Source: Bugula neritina
Lineage: Eukaryota; Bryozoa; Gymnolaemata; Cheilostomatida; Bugulidae
NCBI GenBank assembly: GCA_964035545.1
Contig: OZ037771.1
Span: 15,111,789 to 15,175,788, forward strand
Length of the DNA: 64,000 nt
Reading direction: 5' to 3'
Below are positions 43,190 through 57,200 of this stretch, piece after piece (positions within the stretch are counted from its first letter, which is position 1; each line of letters starts with the position of its first letter). Made by a program: the position numbers and the translations under genes. Below the pieces are notes generated by a model. It was not told the DNA's origin and did not search any database. It was given only the letters and a program-made list of their open reading frames with translations.

Positions 43190-45870
43190 TAGCAAACCGA
43201 AATGTTTGAGATATTTTGTGTGTTTCAAGAATGTTCAGCACAAGCTGTGCAACTAGATGCTGACAGTAAACAAGTATTTAATATACTGGCTATAGATAGG
43301 CTGTGAAGTATATACACTTATTACAATATAATATAGCAGTGTTTTACTGTGACATAATAAAGAGTTCAGACAATGTTGTTATAGCTGCTATAAAATAAAT
43401 ATCATAAAAGAACAACATCACAGTATTAATCTCTAGCATGTAATATAAATATTCAAACTGGACACACCACTATAGGGGGAGTGCTTCAATATGTAGGCAA
43501 TATACACACATACTATATAGCAATACAAGTAATATAATTATGTGTAATCTTAACTATATAATAAAAAGCGGGCTCAAGAATAGCAATGACCTCTTATGAC
43601 CTTTTATGACCTTTTACCCTATGACCTTAAGTTGATTGTATGTGATGTTTTTCTGAGCACACCATAAACAAAACATTCTACTTTGAACAGAACTCTGTAG
43701 CTATCAAAATCATTTGATTGTCTCTTTGAAGTTGTCCTATCCTAATATTCTATTGAAGGTTTTTCTAGGAAACAGCCGTTACTTAGTTCAGTAATACATA
43801 CTGTAGAGTGTAGACCCTATCATTTTAATTTACAGCATGCGTAATAATATGTAAAACAAGTCCAGCAATATAACGTGTTATGAGCTACAACTCTTACACA
43901 AAACCAAGACTTCTACAAACTTTTGTTGATAACTTTCTAATATGTTTCTCTTCTTGAGCTCAAGTTTACATAAGACAGCTTCCCCCTCCTTTGTAGCAAG
44001 GTGTAAGTCATCATAGTGAACATATGCCCCCCACCTTTATCCCAGGTAGCTACAGGTAGCTACAGGTCTCCCCAGGTGGCTTCAGGTTACTTGCTATTTT
44101 TAGTGACACACAGTTAGAAAAGGAGGCAGTGATGAGATTTTTCACACCAAAGAGCTAATTTGTGAAAGACTCAGTCAAAGAAACCACCTATTGCCAAACA
44201 GAATCATGATTTTACACACATTTAAAATTGTTGACATAGTCATTTTTCAAAAAAATTGGTTTGTTGTTAATAAGAACACCCATGCAGTAGTAATTTGTGA
44301 GTCAATAATATATGCATGAACAACCAAATTTAAGCAGAAACATATAACACAGCCTCACTCATTAGATCAGGCAACTGTAGTATGTTTATATCACAGTTGC
44401 ATTAATTTGAAATAAAATGCTGACAAAATAAAGGTGAAGATGTCAGCGTTTTGATGAGTTACTGCTAACAGGAGTATCTATACAAAATCAGCCCACCAAC
44501 TAATTCTGCATAATTCTACAGCCCAAGGTGTAGCTTTGATTTATTCAACTGCTACGTTACCAAGATATGATCTTTTATTCATGAGCTGTGACTTGGCTCT
44601 GTGTAGTTTCCAGGGGCTCAAACGATCAGATTGAAGGCAGCGCAATCTTATCTAGTCAGCAATCAAACTGCTTTTCTATGAAACATTTGTGGCTCAAGGA
44701 TTACTATGTTAAATTTCACAATAACGTGCTTCAATTTGCAGCTTGTAGTTTAAATTTGAAAACTATTGAAAATAAATCTATATGAAGCATGAATAATTAA
44801 TATTGTCTGTAAGGGAACATTAAGTTTTCTATGCAATGCTTTACTCATCTTAAGGGAGGGCTGAAGTGTAGCATGTTTTATATTGTGATGATAACTTAAA
44901 GAATGGACTTTGAAGTTTTGCCGTAAAAATATATATTTACTAGCAAAATGCTCCATGGTAAAAGTTTTAGCTCAAGCAAATACTTTATGTTAAACAAAAG
45001 CCCTACGATTGAATTTAATATAACTATATATCACAGCTTATAAATATAGCATGCTTTGTTATGCTATGTTTGCATATACTTCTAGGTATCCACCTTATCT
45101 ATACTCATATATATAAAAAACTTTTACGCATGACTATAATCACTGTATTATACTACATGTATTCTATATACACGTAGTCACGGTAATATATACATAGTTA
45201 CTATATACGTGATTTGTATTTCTTGTCTTCTTTTATGATATAATTAAGTTGAAGGCTTTGATACTTTAAGCAGCCATAATACGGCTCCTTAAGCACGTCT
45301 ACTCTTGTAATTACAATTTCCTATTTCATCAGACACCTTGATTACTTACGAGCTAATAAACGTAGGATTATCTCTCTCGCACATCCTCAGGCAGGTAATA
45401 AAATCCAAGAGCTGACAGCATCCCTTGCGGCAGCAACCAGCTTCTGACAGCTCAACGAACTAATGTTTACTTCAAGAGTAAATAAATTCGCTGCCTATAA
45501 CCCTGTGCCAACAGCTGCATTGAACTTCATAATTAAGATAGTTGCAATTATATAAATCATATGCTTGCACTCAGGTAGCACAGGTGAGTAGAAGATATCC
45601 CTCTAGCTACGCTATGATGTGCGAAGCAGGTAATGTTACCTATTGTGCTCACGTAACGAACTAATTATGCCAAAGGACTATTGATTAGTGTAGAGGCATA
45701 CACTTGATTATATGCATCTTAGAAGCAGTCTTTGGGCTTTCTTGAAGTTGGCTTTTCCTTACAGATCCCATGCACATATATATTTTATACAGAAACCAGT
45801 TTAAATTATATCAAATAAAATGATTCTATAGAGTGTACAAAAAAATAGGTTTATATATCTTGCTGCTGGG
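43190..45870. other. Intergenic DNA, no gene seen
   Basis: AT-rich sequence without recognisable exons or mobile-element ends. TRPC upstream noncoding exons could lie here but cannot be identified without transcripts. Confidence 0.5.
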
Positions 45871-45873
45871 TAA

Positions 45874-46170
45874 CCCCTCATTCACACCCACTGTACCCTA
45901 GGCCGTAACTGCAAATATTAGCCATTCTTACAAATGTCTGAGCTTCCTGTACAGTGTTGCGGTACATTAAGATTAGGCACTGCTTGATTTAAAAATGTTG
46001 CGGCGGACTTATATTGGACAGATAAACTTTTGTGTTAACTCATTGGATATAAATGTCCAATGAAGTGTCATAGATCGTACTTAATAGCAGACTTTGAAAA
46101 CTTTAACCCGGACACATTAAAACTGGCTGATATTTTACGTTAAAGCCTACGGTATGGTAAGTGTGAAGAT
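45874..46170. mobile_element. MITE-A copy 2
   Basis: Full-length relative of the element at 71-370, alignable throughout: both have GGCCGTAACWGCAAATAT near the left end and TGTCTGAGCTTCCTGTACRGT further in. The left end is CCCCTCATTCACAC after TAA (45871-45873). The right end is degraded (AAGTGTGAAGAT). Confidence 0.8.
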
Positions 46171-46175
46171 TCAGT

Positions 46176-46890
46176 TTTCAAAAATATAGCCTACATCGTG
46201 TGAGTTTCAAATATAAAGCCAATACAAATAAAAAATGGTTTTTCATTGTTAGATAAACAAATTAATGAATTTAAATTAGCTTTTATACAATCACGAAAGA
46301 AGAATGAGAAAACTGTATTGTGAACAGTAGCAGTGTTTATTTGACTCTATTAGCATTAACTGATCACGTGACAATTAATGAGCTATAATATACTGCTGAA
46401 GTGTGGTTTCAGTATGAATCTAATTAGTTAGTATTATGTAGAGTTGTTTCCCCTTTAATAAGTTGCTTTCTACTGTACGCTATATATACTATACCATAGA
46501 TATAAGATAGATGTTGAGCACGTAGTAGATATAGTAGAGTAGAGTAAAGTTATATCATGTCTATTGGAAGAAGTTCGCGTATCATATTTCCCAACAAATC
46601 AATTGTTCAAGTGTAAGCTAAGAAAATGCAATACCTGGTCATTAAAGTTAATGGGATGGTAGTTTGCACTAGCCTTGTATATATACTATCAATTATCTAC
46701 ACCAAACATCAATAGTAGGCTAGTTTTACCTTCTGATATGCTATATGCGTTAACTAACAATTATTTAACTTAATCATAAAATATCAATGGTGTTATCTTT
46801 TTACTATTGCTCAATGATAAAATATTTATATTTATGATTAGAGGCAAATAAAAGACAAAAGGTTACAGCGCAATTGTTATATATAACTCA
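46176..46890. other. Intergenic DNA, no gene seen
   Basis: No exon, repeat array or element end recognised. Confidence 0.4.
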
Positions 46891-46892
46891 CG

Positions 46893-47098
46893 CAAGTTTA
46901 TGGTCACTATCCCTGTGAGAAATCGCTGATGGAAAGGGGTTTTTGTTAAATCAGGCTAAGGACTTATTCAAATAAGGCACAGGAGCAATTATGACTGGAT
47001 GCTCTTCCTAACATCACCAATGGCCTCTGTCTGAGTTCGAACCCATGACCTCGTGTTTACTAGGCAAACACTCTAACCCCTAGACCACGGCTGCTCCC
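46893..47098 (-). repeat. tRNA-derived SINE (family 1), best-preserved copy
   Basis: The minus strand starts GGGAGCAGCCGTGGTCTAGG. It has a clear pol III box A (TGGTCTAGGGGTTAG) and box B (GGGTTCGAACTC) at tRNA-like spacing, then the non-tRNA tail shared with the MT-a and MT-c introns. Confidence 0.8.
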
Positions 47099-47099
47099 T

Positions 47100-50000
47100 A
47101 TATTTAGAATAATATATACATACCATATTTGTTTCAAATCATAGCTTTAAAGGCAATATTTTTTTACATTTTATGTTCAACTTTATTTTATTAACTGAAA
47201 GCCTATCAATATCAATGTATTATTCTGTTCTTCCTAATTACTAAACTGTATCATCTTATTAAACTTTGAAATAGGGCTTACAGGGTTTATATATTCAAGA
47301 TTATAAAGCTATTTGTGTTACCTGTTTTAATATAGTCATCTAATTACATGTACTATAATACAATTCCAATATAAAGAGGAAAATGACACCGGATATTAAA
47401 TATTCATGTAACAAACTTCTCATTATATTATAACGTGCCTATATAAAATAGTTATGAGTAATTACAATGCATCATTAGAAGTTATAATAGCATATCCATC
47501 ATAAGTATGCTTTCCAGACATCACAAAATATACTAACTTGTTTTAATTAACTGTCAGGAATTGTGTTTAAAAAGCAGCATTCAGTATAAAATTGTCGAAA
47601 ATATTACAGAGTTTCAGTTACAACATCATGCACTCCAAATACCCATTATATATATATAGTTTAACTTTACGCATGTTCTTATTATAAAAACTATTAGATC
47701 TAATTTTGGCTGACATAGTTAGTTTAAAAAGCAATATTATAGACCGAGTACCACATATGAGTACGAACTTGGTGCAGCTGCAAACTCAGAAGATTGAAGA
47801 AATTTAGCTAAATTTAATGACACAAACAACTGTTTGGTTGAAGGCTTTCTGATTCTCTACTAAACACAGAGTCGCTCTGATAGCTTTACTCCAAGTATAC
47901 CAGGTTTTATGTCTGGTAAATTATTTTACTAATGCTATATTTTTGAATTAGTTTTGATATAATTCTTTCCCATAGTTTTAGCTCAAGTAACCAAGTTATA
48001 TTACAGAATAAATAATAATGATAAAGCATTAAATAACAGATTATATTTATGCTATTAGTCATATGGCTATTTAAATACCAATTAATATATTGAATTATTT
48101 CTATAATTATTTGTTTTTACTTATATAAATTGAACTACAGATAATGTTACCGGATATTAGCACAACAACAGTGGCATTCCATCCACGTTAGTATAACGCC
48201 TTTTTATCTGATAATTATTCCAACTGCATTATACTTAAAATACGAGAAATTTTATAAAGTGCTAAAAGTATTCTAAATTAGGTTTTTTTTTGGTAGTCTT
48301 CAAGCCAACAAAAACACTTTAAGCAGCGTTAGTATATATAAAAATATCTCACTGTATAAACTTACCTCAATCTCTCTACTCAGTATCCTCTCACTATGAT
48401 AATAAGTACACAGAGTAGCTCTATATACAGTAAGGTTTACATGTGGATATAAGACATGTATATACAGTATCTTCTTAAGCATGTACGCAACACCAAAGCC
48501 TCTCAGCAATGCATACACATCTAGTTATGACGTTACAATAATCAATGCAGATATGCTTCTAATTCACTCAACGCATCTCCTTAGAGGATTAGCACAAAAA
48601 ATTTTTACGTTAGATCATGTGTTTCAGCTACATTACTTTCATATTATCGCATGATAAAACAATTTTCTGTTTTATTTTTTGTCTCTTGAAAACATTAGCT
48701 TTTTTTGTTATATCTTTCATATTGACTGCCAAATAAATATGACACGTATTTAAAGTCTCTTTTAGCTCTGCACTTTTTTGAGCAAAATATTAAATTATAC
48801 TAATCACATTATATTTTATGAGTAGGTCTTGTAGTTCAGTGAATCAGCATTGTTTGTACATGGAAAATTACGTTGTTGTTTACTTTGTGTATGGAGCAAC
48901 GTTAAGTTTAACTAGCTAACACTCAACCTCATAACAAAGGGTTATATTAGAGAAGAATTAATAGAGAAATGTAAAGCAGGTATATTAAAAATTAATTTCT
49001 TGTTTGAAAACTCTATTAAAAAGGGTTTATCTCAATGCAACATGGCCCCTTCCTTCCATATTTCACATTCTAGCATACAGTTTATACCTTTCTCTAATAT
49101 GACAAGGTGTTCATGGTACTACAACTCCAACATTACCTACCAAATGTGAAGCTAAGAGAGGAGGCAACTCTAAAATAGCCTAATGGTCCATTATTAGTTT
49201 GTTCAGTTTTCCCACGCAAAAAGTTTGCCAAACAACTAATACCAAAATATTAATCTACATTGTAATGCTTGTTTGACAAATGGTTATTTTGTCATTAGAT
49301 TATTATAAATATATTGGAATATCACTACATTAAATAATAGTAGTTATATTAAATCACTATATCATATTATCACTAAGTTATGCTATAATTGAATACAGCT
49401 TGGAAATCTAGTACTACTAGTTGCTACTGCTACTGCATGCTACTGCTACTGCTACTACTACTACTAGTACTAGTACTACTACTCCTACTACTACTGTACT
49501 ACTGTTACTGCTACTGCTACTGCTACTGAGTAATAAAATGCTTCAATATATTACCTTTGAACAACAAGAGCTTTTAAACTGTTCCTCCAGAGCAATGCTC
49601 TCTCACTCGCTGGATTCATTGCTGTGTTTACAAGATATGAAGACTACTTTAAACTTCTAATAGAGATCCAAGTAGAAACTACTGCACTCTACTCTTGAGT
49701 CACTGTTAGATTTGGAGTACAACAATCAAATGGTCCCAGTTTATAGAGAATGTGCAGAGTGAGTTATTAGTTGCAACTTGCTAACATGTGTAATTATCTT
49801 GTTTGTATAATTATTGGAAATTGCTCTAAAATGAAATGTCAAAAAACTTATTAAGTTACAAAGTTGATTATCATAGCATCAGTGACAGCTGTTCACCAAT
49901 CATAGCTTTAGATTAGTTTCCATACTTGTATCAACTTGGCTTAAGTGTATAGAATATAATAAATATAAATTAATTGGTGTATTTAATGCACTTAGTCTTG

Positions 50001-50640
50001 ATGATATGCCATCTGTTGTTTTGAAAAGTATCTTCTTTACTGGTTTGAATTGAAAGATTTATTTTTCTATTTCGTGGAAAATCTCTATTTCCAGCATTAT
50101 ATTTTGTATATATCATATATAAAGAATAAGTTATTAGAAAAATATATAATTTTATAATTGAAAATATTAAGTACTATATTCTCTTTATCATCAATTGATT
50201 TATAACATATCTACACTGTGATTTGCTGACAAAAACAAAATTATAACAAACTATTTAAAATCTGTTTGCACTTTCTATATTTTATAATAAATTGTAGGTT
50301 TCTAAAATTACTTTAAAAATTGAAATGATGTCACAAAACAGTGTTTTCAGCTTAACAAAGCCAGTACCTAAGAGGTCAAATGTATTACCCAATCACTGTT
50401 CAGCTATTGTTTCATGGAAACCTACTACCCACTAGAAGTGCTATGTAATAAGAAGATTTTGTCAAAATTTTAACTTCTGAAGTTAAATTGGAAATAATTA
50501 TGTTATCTACAGACGTATATCAATATTATCTACAGACATATAGTGTATAGTATCCACAGATATCTAGTGGTATTGTCAACGGATATATACAGTAGTATTG
50601 TCAACAGATATATCGTGATTTAAACTCTGGTGACATCACT
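47100..50640. other. Intergenic DNA upstream of TRPC and downstream of the astacin gene
   Basis: No supported gene. A strong minus-strand donor (GAG/GTAAGT at about 48367/48366) could mark a noncoding first exon of the TRPC gene; this is speculative. A minus-strand AATAAA at 50058-50063 could end the astacin transcript, which would then include the minisatellite in its 3' UTR. Confidence 0.4.
49418..49528. repeat. (CTA/CTG)n trinucleotide array
   Basis: About 110 bp of ACT, GCT and AGT triplet runs. The Leu-rich and Thr-rich frames across it have no splice support. Confidence 0.85.
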
Positions 50641-50650
50641 CCAACACTTC

Positions 50651-51203
50651 ATGTATCAAGGGTCATAGTCAGCATGCACTAGGGGTCACAGTCAGCATGC
50701 ACTAGGGGTCATAGTCAGCATGCACTAGGGGTCATAGTCAGCATGCACTAGGGGTCATAGTCAGCATGCACTAGGGGTCATAGTCAGCATGCACTAGGGG
50801 TCAAGGTCAGCATACACTAGGGGTCAAGGTCAGCATACACTAGGGGTCAAGGTCAGCATACACTAGGGGTCACAGTCAGCATGCACTAGGGGTCATAGTC
50901 AGCATGCACTAGGGGTCATAGTCAGCATGCACTAGGGGTCATAGTCAGCATGCACTAGGGGTCAAGGTCAGCATACACTAGGGGTCAAGGTCAGCATACA
51001 CTAGGGGTCAAGGTCAGCATACACTAGGGGTCATAGTCAGCATGCACTAGGGGTCATAGTCAGCATGCACTAGGGGTCACAGTCAGCATGCACTAGGGGT
51101 CATAGTCAGCATGCACTAGGGGTCATAGTCAGCATGCACTAGGGGTCATAGTCAGCATGCACTAGGGGTCATAGTCAGCATGCACTAGGGGTCAAGGTCA
51201 GCA
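50651..51203. repeat. 23-bp minisatellite, about 24 units
   Basis: The unit is AGGGGTCATAGTCAGCATGCACT, given here in two parts as AGGGGTCATAGT plus CAGCATGCACT. Three variants alternate: T-type (CATAGTCAGCATGC), C-type (CACAGTCAGCATGC) and A-type (CAAGGTCAGCATAC). Their order from left is T C TTTT AAA C TTT AAA TT C TTTT A. The last unit overlaps the final Cys codon and stop of the astacin gene. Confidence 0.97.
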
Positions 51204-54200
51204 TGAGCCTGAAGTGATTGATATGTCATCTAAAGCTATATCTCCTGCATAACGTAAGTTTGAGTTGTCCAGTTTTGCTTCAAATTCAATCTGAAATATC
51301 AGAAAAGCTACTAGAGGCAAGAGTTAACTATAAACAATTCATGTATATAATAAAGTAAAAATAGTAAATTGAAATTTATAAGTTAGTGTCTGTTGCCTAG
51401 GTAACTAAGTGTTGCGTCAAAATGTATATTTTATTTGTTTGGTCAACAGCTTTCTGCTGACAAAAAGCAACTTATCAAGATGAATACATTCACAGGTTCT
51501 TGACATACTATTATGATAAACTTGTTTCAAAACAATAAATTTTGAATTTCTAAAGCTAAGACAGGCTCATTTGGTGCAGCAAGAAGATATGAATTTACAC
51601 AAATCAATATTATTTTAGCTAATATGTCGTAAATTTTCTGGTAATTCTAAACTCATATCAAATACTCAAGAAGTAGACCGGCAAACCCTGATGCCGAATA
51701 ATATTAATTTTAGAAAATTAATAAAATATTTTAGTCAAATAAACATTACAGCAGAGCAGTAAATAGACGACATGGCTCACCTTGTAAGGAGTCGAGTCGT
51801 TAGCTAGTCGGGATTGGAAGGACCTCCATTGGCTTGATTGTTCTCCAGATTTGGTAAGAAGTCTGCGTCTTTCATTATTGGAGTATCTCTGGTAGATGTT
51901 CAGCGTACCAACTCCTAATCCTTTCATATGGTACATGAGCTTCAAGCACACCTCTCCAGCTGTTAAAATGTCAATGTGGAGACAAGTGCATAAACTTATC
52001 TTTTGGTTAGGATTGACTGAAATAACTCAGACCTGATACAAAACTCAATTCTAAATCAAATTAAATCAAGTAAAGCACTTCTTTGATAGCTGCAAAAGCT
52101 GATTGCACTGTTCATGATTATTATTAAATATACATAAGATGATATTTCACTTACAGCTAGCTGGAATAATTTGAGTCTCTAGTTTAGCATTTTGTAGAGG
52201 TTGTCTAGACGATGCTTCAATGTAGAGGTACTTGTTGCCTGAGGCAGCTTCATCTGGACCGGTGCCAGCTGTGGGTGTCTCTCCCCAACCAATACTCCAG
52301 TCAAAGTCATCGCTAGCAGATTGTCTAAACTGCGGACAAAGATATCCTTCCTCAAAGTCACAGGAGATATCTAAAAGGGAAACTACTTTACCTAGCGGAC
52401 ACGGGAATACCTGACTAATAGTAGTAGTGCTAAGGCTATGAAGGTAGAAATTATACAAATTGTGCTAACACATCAAGTAGCTAAAAACCTTTCACATATG
52501 ACATAAATTTGAAGTGAATCAACTTTAAGTAGAGCGGGTGACTTTCAATAATGCAGACAACAACTTTGACTAACGTTACCTCAGCAAAAAATGAAATGCA
52601 TTAAGGTTTGTGTCACTTGAAATTATTTAGACCTGGTAGGACTTATACACAGCTATTTGGTAACAGTTGCAGTATATTATATTGTGGTGTTGATAAAAAG
52701 CTCTGTAGTGTTGAGTTTCCCCAATAGTCCCGTGGTGTAGTGGTTAGCGCGCCTGCTTGCAAGCCGGATGTTTGGGGCTTGAATCCCAGTGAGAGCAAAA
52801 GTTTTATAAACTCACCTATATCAGTGGAGATTTGCGTTGTAGATGGAAGCTGATATTGGCACTCGTTACGTAATATCTTTATGTCATCAATAGCAATATC
52901 CCCTTTATAGTTGGGGCCTGTAACTGTCCTCAACACAATCTAAACGCTCATAAGAATACATGCAAACTTTATAAAAGAGTTTAACAATTTACGTAAAAAA
53001 TTTACAGTAAATGCAGCATCAACAAAAGGTTTTTTAAAACTATGAATTTTCTGTTTTGTTACAATATATTTTGGTTTTGGCATTAATTTTGATTTTCTTC
53101 TCTGAAATCATGCAGTTTTATTCTGTAAAAGGCTGTTAGTAAAAATGCTGGTTTATACCTGATAGAAATGATCTTCCATCTCCACATCTATTTCAGCAAG
53201 CTTCCACTCTGGACCTTGGTTACCATTCTTCTCCCAGACTTCCCTAAGAGGTCCTTGCTCCTGCTTCAGCCCAACTGCGAGGGTCCCCACTCCGTCTCCG
53301 TACATCGAGTAGTGAAATCTTATGCAAGCTTTGTTGTCTATAGAAATGTGAATTGCGTTAGTTTGCAAGTTGCATAGTTGCAGTTTCTACAGAGTAAATC
53401 GAGAGCTACTGATATACGTACCGCTGTTATAGAGCAAATGTGTTGTGAGGAAATTAGCTTCGTTTTCCCTCCTATCGCTGGCCTCAGTGTATATGTAATA
53501 CCTGCCCTGATAGGCTGAGTTTGGACCAGTGTTAGAAGACGGTGTTCCAGTCTACAAGTAAACACAACTCCTAATTTGCTTTATTCAATACGATACATTG
53601 TATGTTATTTAAGTATGATAAAATCACGCAACACATGGCATTACGCAATGCTATAAACTTGCTTTTTACTTTAAATAGGTTTCTAGTAGGCATTTCTAAA
53701 AGATTTTTGCCTTGCAACTTCTTTAGGTCAAGCTTTTCTTGTCAGCATTACACTCTCTCCAGAGCCACAGTCAGTATACTCAAAGCAAAGATCTAAGCAC
53801 TTTACATGCTCAAATCTTATCATTCCTAATACAAATACTAAAGTCCATTGCTAAAGGTGTAAATTATAAATGGTAGATTGTTGGAAATATACATGTACGC
53901 AGCAAGAGACGTAAACTTGGAAAACAATAGCAGCAAATAGTATCATGATATCATATCAATAGCAACATGTGTCACAGATATACCAACAAATAGTGTCAGG
54001 CAGATGTACCCACATTTGTTCTGAGCCACTGGTTGTTGTGTTCACTGGGCAAGTTGATGAAGTCATTGGGACACTCGCTCTCTTCAAAGTCGCACTCGGC
54101 AAGTACAGTTCCTGATTGGCCGATCTTCCTCAAAATTGTTACTGTGAAAGAACATTAAATGAGTAAATTACTAGAAGAGTCTTCAGCGAATTTGTGTAGA

Positions 54201-57200
54201 CTCAATGAGCAAAGTACTTTTGGTGGATCTTCTGGAGAATTATTCAATCAGTCACCAGTGTAATCATCAATATGAATATTGTGAGACTAATGGACTAGAG
54301 ATAGCCGAGTTTTAACTTACTGGGACCTCGAGGTGATGAAGTAGTGGAGCTAGCTGAGGGTCTAGCAGATAGTCTGGCTGAGAGAGATGCTGGAACGCGT
54401 CTCGCAACATTTCTAAATGAGGTTTGAGTTGAGGAAGGTCTGGTAGAGGGAGTACTTGCTACTAATGGCGAAGTGGATGTTTGGTTTGTGATACTTCTAC
54501 AACGCCCTCTACTTATCTGTAAAATGTTGCGAAGAAAAATATTTTAATTAAACCATTTTGAAATTTATTCACAAAACATGAAACACGCTATTCTTAGAAT
54601 TTACTAAAACGCTGCAGACGACAGAGTGCACAGATGTTCTGACGCAATGCAAAATATCCCAATCTTGTATCCTCATGACTTCAATCAATCTGAGATCTAT
54701 AGCACAAACTATGTGATTGTGATTAATTTAAAGCAATCAGAATTGCAAAAGTCACACAAAGCATCTCTCTTCAGTAGAACAAAGCTATCTATAATTCCCA
54801 CAATGCATCAACATCCTAAAGGCATCTAGTGCAATATTTCAGTAGCCTCAGCACCTTGATTTTGTCAACCGCGATGTCGGACTGGTGTCTCTCTCCCGAG
54901 ACAGCCTCAATCACCACTCTTGTGCTGCCTGAGGCTTGGATTGTGACTCGAGCCACTCGCCACTCGTCTATGCTGGCCGACTGACTGCCCGTCAGGGTGA
55001 GTAGCGGCGAACTTTCACCTCCTCGAGATTCAGTCTTCACTCTCAGCTCCCCCACCTCAGGTCCATACATGTGATAGAAGAACTCCACACAGAGCTTGCC
55101 TACATATAAGTTTGTCAGGTTGATATTGAAATATGCAAAGATAATCTACAGCTTTTAAATATCAAGTACTACAACTTCCTAAAATGGTTTAAAAAAATGT
55201 TTTTCATAGTAAGGATACTAGTTTTTATTTTTTTTTATCGTTTATTGGAGCTTCATAGTTGTTGAACTGCTTTTGTAAAAATTAGCTGTTTTCCCATGCT
55301 ATATTACTACTAGCTTATAGCACCATGCTATATTACTACCAGGTTATAACACCATGCTATATTACTACCAGGTTATAACCCCGTGATATATTATTACCAG
55401 GTTATAACACCATGATAATAGAGTAGGTATATTCACCACTGGTGTTGAGAGTTGGAGATACTAGCTTAGCTGTGCGGCCTACACCAGCCTGACTGTTTGA
55501 AGAATCAGCTAACATGTAAGAGCCGGCACCACCGGCTCCCGTGATTGGTCCAGTTCTTCTTAGTCCATCTGCAACTCCGTACTGATCGGACCAATCATAG
55601 TCTCCTGCAGCATCATTGGTCCAACCGCAATTATCTCCCTCAAAGTCGCACGTAAAGCCGTTCACATCTACAAATAGCAACCATCAAGAGAATAGATACT
55701 AAGCAATATCATGCGTCAGTCAAAAACATTAGCTAGCCTGTGTTTCTTACTCTTACTCCTTACTGATAGGGTTGAAGCACACTTTCCGTAATTGAATGAT
55801 GGAAATATATTGCTGGTTAATAACGATGATCAAATATCCCTTTTCATTGAATTCTGTAATAGCTTATTCACACGATCAACGAATTGGACGAATAGCGGAC
55901 CAAAATGGCACGACGAATACAAATTTTGCTAGTTTTGGATCACGTGATCGGACAGTTGCGTCAATTGCGCCAAACTAGCGTTCTTTGATTGGTCTGACAG
56001 CAGAAAAGTGTGTTCGTTTTGGATCACGTGATCGACTTTTCACAGTTTCGTTGGAACCTGACCCAGCTAGGTTTCAGCTGACGAATTTTTTCTGATTGCA
56101 CTCCATTGGCTTATTTCAAAAAGCAAAAAGCGCGGGCATAATTCACATGGCAAACATTGCGGCATTGTAACTAAATTAAATAATCAATATTTTGTAATAT
56201 TAATAATAACAAATATTAATTAATTAAAATGAGCAAATTTGTAGGAAGCATATTATTTTGCTAGTCAGCAGCATCTTAAAATTATTTCAAGCAGTTTTCA
56301 TGACGGAAGTACGTTTTTTGTAGAAATTATCATAGCTTGACCAGCTGCATGCTCTTTGTGATCCTGAATACAAAGATGCACGTAAGCAACTGAGTCGATG
56401 TGCACAATGAGTAGCAGTGACTTGAAAAAAGTTAAAATGTAGTTAAATTGAAACTGATGCAACTGAATCATTTCACCTAAAGTAGACACTACCAACTTCT
56501 ATTTTATTTTATAATTGTTCCAACTGAAACATCTTAGTTATAGTTCTTTCATAGAAAAACTACTATAAAACAGGTCATTTTAATTTTTTATTTTGCAACA
56601 ATAAAAAATATAAGTAGAATGAGTAATGAAAGGCTACGAAAAAAATAAGTAATCAGTTTGAGTTTGATATAAAAGCACGACCAGGGCATTGCAGTTTTAC
56701 GTGTCATTTTCATTTCCTTTTCACAGTCCAACTGTTGTTAAACATAAATCTACTAAATCTTTAGCTTTTGTTTAGCTAATAAATTTGTCATAATTTAACT
56801 GTTTCATATTTAATTATAATTATTTTATTAACGCAAAATTTTTACTTAGTTATCGCTAAATTTAACTAGTCACAACTTTACTAGTAAAAGCACTGTTGCT
56901 AAGCAACTATACACTACTATTGCAGCTGGCGCGACAAAGAGGTGCGATGATTGTTAGTTGGGCATTCGTCGGACCCAACGAACCAAAAAACGTCGTGTGT
57001 GAATAAGCTATAAGAGAAGGCAAGTTTAATAAACAGTTTGTCGTGTTACTGGGCTTTGTTTGGATGACTCACCGTAGTCTGAGCAGGTCTGGCCCGTCCA
57101 GCCTTTGGGGCACAGACAGTAAAAGGTTCCTCTATGGGGCACGACACACACGCCCCCGTAAGCGCTGCATGGATCGTTAGCGCATGGATCTCCGGTACAA

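Noticed and set aside
50651-51203. CRISPR-like regular repeat array
   Set aside because: Units are contiguous with no unique spacers, and the genome is clearly metazoan.
52724-52796. Functional tRNA-Ala(TGC)
   Set aside because: The cloverleaf acceptor stem does not pair, and a sister copy with the same leader sequence is at the right edge; it is a SINE head.
55796-55978. 60-aa plus-strand frame as a transposase remnant
   Set aside because: It spans the left end of MITE-C and shows no transposase motif.
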